Shown piece after piece: positions 27,354-37,000 of a DNA stretch of 64,000 nucleotides (position 1 is the stretch's first letter; every line of letters begins with the position of its first letter). The stretch comes from Pseudorhodoferax sp. Leaf265. GTDB taxonomy: Bacteria > Pseudomonadota > Gammaproteobacteria > Burkholderiales > Burkholderiaceae_C. The notes under the pieces were generated by a model. The model did not search any database and was not told where the DNA came from. It saw nothing but the letters and a program-made list of their open reading frames with translations. The DNA is taken from positions 62,001 to 126,000 of the forward strand of contig NZ_LMMT01000010.1 in the NCBI RefSeq assembly GCF_001422365.1. The letters run 5' to 3'. The position numbers and the translations under genes were made by a program.

Positions 27354-29297
27354 CTAAAGAGGCCGCGACGCGCCAGCCCTAGCCCGCCTGCGCAAGCGAA
27401 TCGACTCGGCCAAAATCAAGCCAAGAACAATGGAACACATGAAATTGGCGCTCAACATGTAGCGCGCCTCGACAACCCATGCCTCCGATTCCATCAAACC
27501 GTAGAACAAAATTCTCGATGCAAAAAGTGCTACAACAAACGCCAGCATGGCTTGCACCCTGCGGCCGCCTTCCAGCGAACGGCCAAAAAACAATACGACG
27601 GCAACTGCCAATGTGAACAATACGGCCAGGGCTGATGACACGACCGGCGTGTTGGAAATCTCGACAGCCAATGCCTGAACGCGGTGCCGCCACCCAACGC
27701 GCTCATTCACCTGCACCGTCATGTAGTCAATCCCTTGAAACAGACTAACGGCCCCACCCGAATCCAATTCGGTCACCCGCCCCGCCGTCAACCCATCAGT
27801 GCTAAGAACTTCCGTACCATCATCCAGCCGGTACACGATCGATAGCTTATGTCGGCTGACAAAATTCTCCGCCACGCGGAACCCCGAGACGGAGGGGGCC
27901 CATCCCTTCTCTTTGGCATATCCGTCCACGACATCGGGGCGTTCCATCGACGCCAGACTTGCAGAACTTTCGCCATCGGCGGCGCGGACCGAAACCGACA
28001 CTACACGCCGCCCCGGACTATCCACAAACACCCAACCTTGCGCTGACACATTTATCCCGCTCACGACCAGCGCCGAACGCCGCAAAGTCACTGCATCGAA
28101 GATCTTCTTCTCATGGGCCGAATCTTCGCGATAGCTGTACGCCTGGAAGGTTTTTTGGATGACGGACCCAATCGACTCGGGCAGTCGGGTGAAGATTTCG
28201 CCAAGCGGGGCTGTGACAAACGGATGCAGGATCGCGCGGCGAGGCAATGTCCCGGACGAGAAGGCCGCTGTCAGCTCCTGATTGATCTGCAAAAATTCCT
28301 GATCCAACCGAAGAGCAGAGTCCGTCTTCAACGACCGGAATAATTCGCCATTGAATACGTGCCAGATCCACCCCGCTCCAATTTCCCCGGCGGGAATTCC
28401 GTTGGCACGACTCACGACCTGATAGAGATTGCGGTCATCCTCGACCCCGGCACTGATCTTTCTCAAGGTCGGACTGGCCTCGTAGGCCAACCGTCGGGCC
28501 GCCAGCGAGATTGGAACAAATCGCACGGCAGGCTGCCCAGTATCGATTTTTGCCATATTGCGCAAAAACTCCATGTGCGACGGCATACCGGCCAAACTAC
28601 GAGTCCACACCCCGCTCGACACGAAATGCCCCACATTGACCACTTGCACGACGACCAACGCGCAGACAAATGCAATTCCACCCAATTTCGTGGCGGTCCA
28701 CCAAGGTGCAGCGGCTCCAGGCAAAAGCGCCATCCGTCGATTGGACAGCCAGACGGCCAAGACGATGAACACACCCCAAAGATAAATTAGTGGGTCTTCG
28801 CTACGCGTCACGGCCATCAAGCCAAGCGTCAGACCGACGCCACTAGCGGAAACAAACGACCTGCGCCAGGATTGTGAAAAAACCAACTCAAACGAACAGG
28901 CAAGCGCAAGAATATTGAGACACGCAAAGAAACCATCGCTCAAAGCGTAGTCGAACATAAAAAATGTTGCCGGCGAGAATAGCAGCATCAAATAAACGAC
29001 CACCGCGGGCAACTTGCCGATATTTCGGAAAATGGTCAAAGCAAGGCAGAGACTGGTTGCGATGAAGAAAATCTCGATCACCAATCGCTGTGGCAGCCCT
29101 GTCCAAGATGTTGCAGCCAACCAGAATGGATAGCCCGGCGGGACCGCGACGCGCCAAACCCCCTCAGATGCTTGCCGGACATACTGCTCCGAATCATAAG
29201 GCAGTGCAATGATCTCATTGTTCGCAATGAGAAACATCTTTGCCAATGACAGCAATCCAAGAAGCAACCAGAGAACTTTTGACTTCATCATCTTCAT
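27354..29297 (-). CDS. Large membrane protein with extracytoplasmic domain, putative GT-C enzyme
   Basis: These 647 residues begin with a membrane segment, then an acidic loop ALPYDSEQYVRQA of the type used by GT-C transferases. About eight helices follow (to about residue 240), then a large soluble region (about 245-545), then three more helices at the C-terminus. The start at 29297 (MKMMKSKVLW) fits the first helix; no ribosome site is obvious. Base composition is lower in GC than its neighbours. No family is recognised with confidence. A role as a periplasmic glycosyltransferase acting with the GtrB-like GT2 is inference. Confidence 0.6.
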   Translation of the reverse strand: MKMMKSKVLWLLLGLLSLAKMFLIANNEIIALPYDSEQYVRQASEGVWRVAVPPGYPFWLAATSWTGLPQRLVIEIFFIATSLCLALTIFRNIGKLPAVVVYLMLLFSPATFFMFDYALSDGFFACLNILALACSFELVFSQSWRRSFVSASGVGLTLGLMAVTRSEDPLIYLWGVFIVLAVWLSNRRMALLPGAAAPWWTATKLGGIAFVCALVVVQVVNVGHFVSSGVWTRSLAGMPSHMEFLRNMAKIDTGQPAVRFVPISLAARRLAYEASPTLRKISAGVEDDRNLYQVVSRANGIPAGEIGAGWIWHVFNGELFRSLKTDSALRLDQEFLQINQELTAAFSSGTLPRRAILHPFVTAPLGEIFTRLPESIGSVIQKTFQAYSYREDSAHEKKIFDAVTLRRSALVVSGINVSAQGWVFVDSPGRRVVSVSVRAADGESSASLASMERPDVVDGYAKEKGWAPSVSGFRVAENFVSRHKLSIVYRLDDGTEVLSTDGLTAGRVTELDSGGAVSLFQGIDYMTVQVNERVGWRHRVQALAVEISNTPVVSSALAVLFTLAVAVVLFFGRSLEGGRRVQAMLAFVVALFASRILFYGLMESEAWVVEARYMLSANFMCSIVLGLILAESIRLRRRARAGASRPL

Positions 29298-29374
29298 TGA
29301 AAATCTGCATCGCAGATCGACCCAGGCATTGAAATGAACCAATGCGAAAACGTCACACGACCCAATTGGATTGG

Positions 29375-30331
29375 TCAACCAGAAAAAATTCGTTTACTCA
29401 AGAAATTCCAGACATGGCGCGCATTGACACGGGCAGCCCGCTGAATCAATGTCCTGTGACGCCACATTGCGGGCAAGCCGCGCAGCGCATCTCGTTTCGC
29501 ACGCCACCCCACGCTTGCCTGGCCACGGCGCGACAACCGGAAAAAGCTCGCGACATTCATGCAAACATGGATGGGAAGTAGCGGCCAAAAGAGAGGTCCG
29601 GGCATATTTTTGACAAACACCCACACCAGATTCCTGTGGCCGTAGTACGTGGCAAAGTCGCTGTGCTGCCCTCCCACGGTAGCCGACCCCATGTGCCAGA
29701 CCACCGCATCCGGTACATACCACGAACTGTGCCCGGCCAGGCGTAGGCGGAAGCCGAGATCCACATCCTCGGCGTAGCAGAAAAAGTCTTCGTCAAAGCC
29801 ACCGCATTGCCGTACCGCGTCGAGCCGGTACATGGCGGCGGCCGCGCACGGGGAGAAGATTTCGCGCGCGACCAAGTCCTCGGGCCGGCAGGGCTGCTGG
29901 TAGCGGTCGCGCAGGATCTGGCCGCTGATGTAGTAGCTGTCGCCTATGCCGTCGAGTATTCCAGGCTTGCCATGTTGCATCTGGCGCGACCCGAACGCGA
30001 CGACGTTTGGCCGCTCTGCTGCTGCAGCCAACAAAGCCGCCATCCAACCCGGTTCGGCGAACGCATCCGGATTGAGCAGCAGCACCCAATCGGTCGTGCA
30101 CTGTGCAATGGCCCGGTTGTTGGCCGCGGCGAAGCCCAGATTGCGCTCCATGGGCATGACCGTGACGCCCGGCAACGCGTCCACACCATCCAGCGAGTTG
30201 TCCTGGCTGGCGTTGTCCACGACCAAGATGGCGTCGGCCGGCACGGTCTGACGCAGGCAATGCGCCAGGCATTCGCGCAGCAGTGCACCACTGTTCCAGT
30301 TGACGATGACGATGGTGACCGTCTGCCTCAT
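29375..30331 (-). CDS. Glycosyltransferase family 2
   Basis: This 318-residue GT2 has TIVIVNWNSGALLRECL, VVDNASQDNS, LGFAAANNRAI and the metal-binding LLLNPDAFAEPG, with GGFDEDFFCYAEDVDLGFRL for the acceptor side. This is the rhamnosyltransferase-like subfamily, again consistent with dTDP-rhamnose use. The ATG at 30331 overlaps the GT4 stop as ATGA; an ATG 9 bases upstream is also possible. It is the last gene of the long rfbB-led minus-strand run. Confidence 0.87.
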   Translation of the reverse strand: MRQTVTIVIVNWNSGALLRECLAHCLRQTVPADAILVVDNASQDNSLDGVDALPGVTVMPMERNLGFAAANNRAIAQCTTDWVLLLNPDAFAEPGWMAALLAAAAERPNVVAFGSRQMQHGKPGILDGIGDSYYISGQILRDRYQQPCRPEDLVAREIFSPCAAAAMYRLDAVRQCGGFDEDFFCYAEDVDLGFRLRLAGHSSWYVPDAVVWHMGSATVGGQHSDFATYYGHRNLVWVFVKNMPGPLFWPLLPIHVCMNVASFFRLSRRGQASVGWRAKRDALRGLPAMWRHRTLIQRAARVNARHVWNFLSKRIFSG

Positions 30332-31668
30332 GCCTGCCATGCTCGCAGCAACTCGGTGACGTAGGTCGCGGTCGACTTGGGCGGCCGCACCTGGGCACGC
30401 AGTTGGGCATACAACCGCGGCGACTCAGCCAGCCGCGACAACTGGCGTGCGAGAGCCAGCGCATCGCCAGGGGGAAACAGCAGGCCATCGATGCCGTCAC
30501 GCACGGCCGAGGCTAGGCCGGGGAAATCCGAGGCGACTACCGGCAGGCCTGCAGCCTGGGCGGAATAGACCACCAAGGGCGTGTTCTCGTACCACAGGGA
30601 GGGCACGACGAGCACATCCAACTCGGCGAGCACACCGAATATCTCGGACGAAGCGAAGGTGCCTGCCAGCTCCACGCCAGGGGTTGCAGCCGCCGCCGCA
30701 CGAAGTCGCGCGGCATAGTCCGGGAACTCGTGCATGCCGCCATGGATGCGCAGCGTGGCTAGGCCGGGCACGAGCTGACCGAACGCATCGAGCAGCACAT
30801 GCGCGCCCTTGTGCGCTGCCAGCGTGCCGATGAAACCGATGCGCAGGACGGTACCGGGGCCCGGCGCCAATGGGACGGCACCATTCAATGGCAAATCGAC
30901 GCCGTATGGGATCTGCACGATACGCAACGGCTCGACACCGTAGGCCATCAGCTTGTCGCGCATGAAGTCAGTGGGCGCCATGATGCGGTCCAGCCGGTTG
31001 AGCCGCTCGATGGACTTGGGAAGGCGTTCCCCCATGGCGCGCAGCTCGCGCAGTTGCGTCGGCGCGCGTGCATGGACAGCCACGGCCGCGCGCACCGCAC
31101 AGTCGGCCAGTGCGGTCGGCACGCGGCGCACAAGGCCCTGCAGACGTGGGCGTACCATGTTCTGCGCGAAATGCAACGCGCAATTGCCGGCATGGCGGGA
31201 CGGCCCATCGCAGGTCCTTCCGTCAGGCAGGCGCAGCTGCGCCGTAGGGCACACGACCCAGAAATCGGTGGGGGTCAATGACTGCGGCACACCCACCCGC
31301 TCGGCCTCCAGGATCAGCCCGGTGCCAAGACGGTTCAAGTGGAAGTAATGGACACGGTCGGCACGGAACTCCGCAAGGATGTCGCGCAGATAGAGCGCAG
31401 CCAGACGGTTGTCCGAGCCGACCTCGAGCATCGAGGTCTGTCCACCCATGGGCACATAGGCATGGTGAAAGCGGTAGACCTCGAAATCGTCATACCAGTA
31501 GCGCTCGCGCCGGCCGGCGTGCCCGCAATCGGCAGCTCCGGGATGTCCGCTCAGAATGCGCACCGTGTGGCCGCGCGCGCGCAGCTGGCGCGCGACGCCC
31601 AGCGTCAGCACTTCCGTCCCCGCAGAGAACTCGGGGAAGAACTGGTGCACCACCAGCAGGATGTTCAT
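30328..31668 (-). CDS. Glycosyltransferase family 4 with Cys-rich insertion
   Basis: This 446-residue GT-B transferase has MNILLVVHQFFPEFSAGTE at the N-terminus. A Cys motif follows in the N-domain (Cys140, Cys153, Cys163). The C-domain has RIGFIGTLAAHKGAHVLLD and VPSLWYENTPLVVYSAQAAG. In that last segment the first Glu of the family EX7E motif is present but the second position is Ser. Start 31668 overlaps the epimerase stop as ATGA. It probably adds one residue of the repeat unit; donor unknown. Confidence 0.88.
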   Translation of the reverse strand: MNILLVVHQFFPEFSAGTEVLTLGVARQLRARGHTVRILSGHPGAADCGHAGRRERYWYDDFEVYRFHHAYVPMGGQTSMLEVGSDNRLAALYLRDILAEFRADRVHYFHLNRLGTGLILEAERVGVPQSLTPTDFWVVCPTAQLRLPDGRTCDGPSRHAGNCALHFAQNMVRPRLQGLVRRVPTALADCAVRAAVAVHARAPTQLRELRAMGERLPKSIERLNRLDRIMAPTDFMRDKLMAYGVEPLRIVQIPYGVDLPLNGAVPLAPGPGTVLRIGFIGTLAAHKGAHVLLDAFGQLVPGLATLRIHGGMHEFPDYAARLRAAAAATPGVELAGTFASSEIFGVLAELDVLVVPSLWYENTPLVVYSAQAAGLPVVASDFPGLASAVRDGIDGLLFPPGDALALARQLSRLAESPRLYAQLRAQVRPPKSTATYVTELLRAWQA

Positions 31669-32621
31669 GACGCCTCGTTCACCCCCAGGCCAGTCGCCAG
31701 GCGTTGGCGCGTCCATGCCAACGTGCGCTCTATGCCCTCACGCATGCCGATCCGCGGAGTCCAGTTGAGTTCCCGGCGCGCGAGCGCGTTGGACAGGACA
31801 TTGACCTTCACGTCGAACGGACGGCCGGGCTTGTATCGCACGTCTAGCGGCTGACCCAGCAATTCGCCCAGCATCGCGACCAGTTCGTTGAGGCTGGTGC
31901 CAACGCCGGCACTGATGTTGAAGCAGGTCTGCTTGCCCTCGTACGTCAGCGCCCGCGCGAAGGCCTCGGCCACGTCCTGCACGTGGATGTAGTCGCGCGT
32001 GACGCCGCCATCCCCCCATATCTCGATCGGTTGGCCGCTCAACGCCCGATGGACGAAAACGCCCACGGCGCCCTGAGCGGTTTCGATGCGCTGACGTTCG
32101 CCGTAAGGATTGGCTACGCGCAGGATCACGGGCTGGATGCCATGCAGTTGCCTGTACAGGCCCAGGTACTTTTCGATCATCAGCTTGGTGATGCCGTAAG
32201 ACACCTGCGGCTCGGTCGGGTGCACCTCGTCCACCGGCAGGTACTGCGGTGTGCCGTAGACCGTGCCGCCCGAAGAAATGAACACAATGCGCGACACGCG
32301 CTTTTGAGCCATCGCGTCGAGCAGTTGCAGGGTGGCAACGACGTTGGATTGAACGTCGTAGATGGGATCGTCGTTCGAACCTTTGGGCAGCGTGGTGGAG
32401 ACCAGGTGCATCACCGCATCGACGCCATCCACGGCGCGACCAACGTCGTGCGTGCTGGACATGTCGCCGCCGATCCACTCGACCGATTCGTGCGCTGCGA
32501 ACACACGGTAAGGCTCGACGCGCGGACGTTCGAAGATGCGCAGCATGTGGCCGTCTGCCAGCAGTCGGTCTGCGATGGTCGACCCAATGAAACCGCCACC
32601 GCCCAGAACCAGTACCTTCAT
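31665..32621 (-). CDS. NAD-dependent nucleotide-sugar epimerase/dehydratase (GalE-like)
   Basis: This 318-residue extended SDR has the cofactor motif VLGGGGFIGSTIAD (about 5-18), the catalytic FISSGGTVYGTPQ and the Tyr-Lys pair in VSYGITKLMIEKY. GGVTRDYIHVQDVAEAF and LNWTPRIGMREGIERTL are typical of UDP-glucose/GlcNAc 4-epimerases and 4,6-dehydratases. It supplies an extra sugar beyond rhamnose and fucose; exact identity is open. A good AGGGGAAG ribosome site lies before the ATG, after a 53-base gap. Confidence 0.85.
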   Translation of the reverse strand: MKVLVLGGGGFIGSTIADRLLADGHMLRIFERPRVEPYRVFAAHESVEWIGGDMSSTHDVGRAVDGVDAVMHLVSTTLPKGSNDDPIYDVQSNVVATLQLLDAMAQKRVSRIVFISSGGTVYGTPQYLPVDEVHPTEPQVSYGITKLMIEKYLGLYRQLHGIQPVILRVANPYGERQRIETAQGAVGVFVHRALSGQPIEIWGDGGVTRDYIHVQDVAEAFARALTYEGKQTCFNISAGVGTSLNELVAMLGELLGQPLDVRYKPGRPFDVKVNVLSNALARRELNWTPRIGMREGIERTLAWTRQRLATGLGVNEAS

Positions 32622-32674
32622 CCGCTTCCCCTCACAGAACGCAACGTGCCGACGCAGCCATACAACCGTACTTG

Positions 32675-34015
32675 CTACGCAGCTTCGTGGTAGATCGCGA
32701 GCGTGTCCCAGGCCATACGCTCCGGCGTCCGGTCGTAGGAGGTGCTTCTCGCCAGCGCATGCAGGGCTGCTGGATCGCGCACCAGATCTGCCAGCTTCTT
32801 CGCAAGATCATCAACGCTGCCTCGCGCAAACGCGTATCCGTTGCGCCCAGGCTCCAGGAACTCGGTCATTCCGGCGACATCGGACACCAGCACTGGAGTG
32901 TGGGTTGCCAACGCGTTCAACAGCACCAGCGGACTATTTTCATACCAGCGCGAAGGGATCACGAGCAGGTCCATCGGGGCCAGCACCTGTGCCATGCGGG
33001 CGGAAGGGAACGTGCCTTTGAAGGCCACGTCGTGACCTGCAGCGAGCCCCTCAAGCTTGGCCATATACACGGGGTCCTGATCTGCTGGGCCATAGATGTG
33101 CAGTTCCGCTGCACCACGCGGCAGCCGCGCGAACGCCTCGATGAGCAGGTCCGTGCCCTTGTGCGGTGCGATCTGACCGATGAAGCCGATGACAGGCCGC
33201 TGGCTGGCAACCCGGGGCGTTTTCGGGCTACGGTCGATGTCGACCCCGAACCAGATGTCACGCATGGGGGTTGTGATGCTGTTGCTCTCGTAGGCTGTCT
33301 TCAGGAAGCGCGTGGGCGCAACGGCGCCGCGGTATGCCCCGTTGTACAGGCCTAGCAGGGTGTCCGGCCGTCGGGCAATGTCTTCCAGCAAGCCATCCAC
33401 AGGCCCGTTTCGCAGGCCGGGCAGCCGCCTGCCTACGTTGGACAGGCTGGCGATCCACTGGGCGGATCGCGGGGACGTGGCTTGCCGGACCCACCGATCT
33501 GCATAAGGGCTGCGCGCGGCATCCTTCAGATAGCAGGCCATGCAGTTCGTGCGAGAGGGTGAGGGCCCCGCGCACAGGTCGCCGTTGGCAGCCTCCAGCT
33601 TGTTGTTCAGGCAGAACCCGAAGAAATCGGTGAACGTGGCGTAGGTGGCGATGCCGAGTTGCTGGGTGACCTCGAGCAGCGCAGCCGTGTGGTTGATCAG
33701 GTGCGTCACGTGCACGATGTCCGGCTTGAGCTCGCGCAGTACGGCCTCAAGAACCGGCCGCATATCGGGCTGGTAGTAGGTTTCCTTGACGCGCGTGTGG
33801 GGCACCGCGTTCTTGTCGATGCAGACGACCGGGATCCCCTGGTACTCATAGCGACTCACAAGCCCATCGCGCGCCGGCTCGCCCTGGAACACGGCTGAAA
33901 CGACGACGACCTCATGACCAGCCGCGCGGTAGTGCTTGGCCAGATCCAGTGTGTACGTCTCGGTACCGTAGAAATGCTCCGGGAAAAAGCAGTGGACGAA
34001 GAATGCAACTTTCAC
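32675..34015 (-). CDS. Glycosyltransferase family 4 with Cys-rich insertion
   Basis: These 446 residues begin MKVAFFVHCFFPEHFYGTET, clearly related to the GT4 at 30328-31668. The N-domain insertion has Cys135, Cys148, Cys158 and Cys161 in a C-x12-C-x9-C-x2-C pattern, which could hold a metal. The C-domain has VIGFIGQIAPHKGTDLLIEAF and IPSRWYENSPLVLLNALATH, where the second EX7E Glu is replaced by Asn. It starts with ATGA overlap at the stop of the large fusion protein, so translation is coupled to it. Confidence 0.88.
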   Translation of the reverse strand: MKVAFFVHCFFPEHFYGTETYTLDLAKHYRAAGHEVVVVSAVFQGEPARDGLVSRYEYQGIPVVCIDKNAVPHTRVKETYYQPDMRPVLEAVLRELKPDIVHVTHLINHTAALLEVTQQLGIATYATFTDFFGFCLNNKLEAANGDLCAGPSPSRTNCMACYLKDAARSPYADRWVRQATSPRSAQWIASLSNVGRRLPGLRNGPVDGLLEDIARRPDTLLGLYNGAYRGAVAPTRFLKTAYESNSITTPMRDIWFGVDIDRSPKTPRVASQRPVIGFIGQIAPHKGTDLLIEAFARLPRGAAELHIYGPADQDPVYMAKLEGLAAGHDVAFKGTFPSARMAQVLAPMDLLVIPSRWYENSPLVLLNALATHTPVLVSDVAGMTEFLEPGRNGYAFARGSVDDLAKKLADLVRDPAALHALARSTSYDRTPERMAWDTLAIYHEAA

Positions 34016-37000
34016 GGGAGATCCTTGCGCGCCTGTCCGCTGACTTCAGCGTAGATCTGCGCGTAGCTGGCAATCATGGCCTGTATGGAGAAGTTTTCCT
34101 GGGCACGGCGCTGCTGCGCATCACCCAGGCGGTGGATGTTGTCGGGGGTCTCGAGCAGATCAACCGCGATCTGGGCGAGACGCTCCGCATCCGCTGGGGG
34201 GGCCAACAGTGCGGGGTCGCCGACGATCTCGCCGATTGCGCCGATGTCGTAGCCGATCACTGGCACCTTCATGCTCATCGCGAACGGGCTGACCTGGCCG
34301 AAGCTCTCTTTCCACACTGGCGCGACGAACAGGCTCATGCGCCGGTATAGCGCCGGCAACTTGTCGTAGCTGACATAGCCCGTGAACTCGAAATTGTCCG
34401 CCACGCCTGCGGCCTGTACCGCCTCGCGGTAGGGCTCGCACAGGCTGCCGCCGCCCACGATCAGGATGCGCGTCTGCGGTCGCAACTGCGCGATGCGGAT
34501 GAAAGGCAGGATGGCGTCTTCGTTCAACTTGTCGCGCTCGAGCCGGTAGACCATGCCAACGCAATCGGCCGGTGCGTGTTCAGCGGGGCCACGTGTGAAC
34601 AGCCCGAAGTCTGAACCCGGATACACCGTCACATGCTCGGCGCCGGGCGACCCAAAGACATTGCGGACGTAGTCGCTCACATAGACGTAGCGCACCACGG
34701 CGGCGGAGCGGTGCGGCGCAATCGGCGTGTTGATGTTTTCGACCACCGGCAAGCCAAGGTGGTTGGCTGCTTCGATGACCTTGGCATACCACGGCTCGTC
34801 GCAGTCTCCCCAATAGTGCACGTGCACCACGTCTGGCTGCATGCGCTGGAAGTACGCGACGAGCGGTCCGATGTCCTGCGGGAAGCGGCACTCCTCGATG
34901 TCCACTCCCACGTATGCAGGCGGATCCGGGTTAAAACTCGTCAGCACGGTCTGCCGGTACTGGCTGCCCAAATATTCGACCAGGTCGATCACCAGGCGCG
35001 ACGAGCCCCCCGTCATGAAGTTGGCGATCGCATGGATGATCTTGGGCGCGGCAGCGGGGGCGGCTGGCGGCACCTTCACTTGGTAAGCGCTTGAATCACT
35101 GCTCTTGGCAGTGGGCGCCACGGGCGCGAGTCCAAGCAGGCGCTGCATGCGCGGCACGATGCTGGAACGCCAACGGCGGGGCAGCAAGCCGCCGCCAATG
35201 GTGGCGGCAAGCAGCAACAGCTTGCGGAACCCGAAAGGATGCGTGAGCAGAATGTCGCGCAGCCGAAACCAGCGCGTCAGCTTCAGAGCCTGCAGCGTCG
35301 TGGCAGCGTTCTGCAGTTCCGCCTTCAGTTGGTCCTGGCGTGCTTGTCCGTCCGCCAGCAATTGGTCGCGCTTGGCCACTTCTGCATAGAAGTAATGGCG
35401 CTCCTCGTCAGTGCGCTGCGCGTGGACTGCGATCTCGTGCTCGAGTCTTTCGATCCGCACGGGCAGTGCTGCCAAGCTCTCACGCAGCGACTCGGCTTCC
35501 TGCAGGGCGTTCTGCTGGAATGTGTTCAGTTGCAGCGCATGGTCGGCCTGCATGCTGCTCAACTCCAGACCCAGTGCGTGGAGCCGCTCCTGCTTCTCGT
35601 GCACTGCGGCCTCGAGCCGCGCGATCTCTGAGGCCTGGTGGGCCAGCTCCCGCTCCTTGCGCGACAACACTTCATGGGCGCCCTCCAGTTGCTGACCGAT
35701 CTCCTGCAGCCGTTGGTCCTTGGCTTCCACCGTGGTTCCCAGAACAACGTGCAGACCGCTCAACTCCACACCAAGCGCTTGCAGGCGGTCGTGCTTGTCA
35801 TGGATCTCGGCTTCCAGTCGCGCGATCTCCGCGGCCTGCAGACCGAGATCCCGGTCCTTGCGCGCCAATACCTCATGGGTATTCGCAAGCTCCTGTCCAA
35901 TGTCGGAGAGCCGCAGGTCCTTCGCCGCAATGACCGTGATCAGACCAGCCACATCGGACGGTGCGGCACCTTGCATTTGGCGAAGCGCCTGCAACTCCAG
36001 ACCAACCTCCTCGAGCCGCTGGTCCTTGGAGAGGACGACCGCCTCGAGGCGGTGGATCTCCGCACCGAGTTGCGCCAGCTCTCCGTCCTTGCGAGCCACC
36101 TCCGCTTCCAGGCGGTAGAGGTTCTCCGGGTTCCAGCTGGAGACGCGCACATTCAAACGCCACTGTGCGACGAGTTCGGTCGTGAGCGCGGCGGTCGGCT
36201 GTATACCGACCCGGCCCTGTATGGAGTTTTCCTGGGCCACATAGGCCGGCAGATCATCCTTAGCCAAAGGGATGCCGATGCCGCTTGCCAAGCTGAGCAG
36301 AATGTCCTGCAACGCAACGCTGCATTCCGGCGCGGCCTGGGCCACCGATGTCACACCGAAGAAACTCAAACCCAGACTGCGAAACACGATGAAGCCGAGC
36401 GTACAGGGCTCGCTCAAATGCCATTCCTGGTCGAAGAACACGGCATCGTCGGGCGAACGCACGATCAAATTACGCGGCACGGCATCGAAGTGGCTGCCGT
36501 CGATGGGCGTGTGCTTGTCCAGTTCGGCGCCCACAGCCAGGCCCGCATGCCGGACGAATGCGCTGAACCAGGTTGCCGCCCAGGGCAGCAGTTGGTCCAT
36601 GGACCAGCCCGGACGATTCAGGATGCGCACCAGTTCCTTCTGCCAATGCTGGCCGGAAACGAACTCGACCTGCTCGAATTCGACAGCCAAGCCGTCCGCT
36701 GCCTGTTCCCGTGACCCTTCAAACCCGACAAGTGGTCGGTGCTGCACCAGGATGTTGTCCGCAGCGCCCTGTGTGAAGGCCACCTCTTTCGCGAACGACT
36801 GGCGACGCGCACTGGCGTAGTGGAAGGCAAGCGCCTGCGGCTCTGGCAGCGGTCGATCGGAAGCCACGACCGCGAACGAGTTCGCCAATGCGCCAGCCAA
36901 GCCGTTGCGGAACACCGGCGCCCATGCGCTTTCGAGCGAGAAGCTGGTGGCACCGCGTTGGGGATCGGCAAGCACCGAGTTCTGCAACAGCGGCGCCAGA

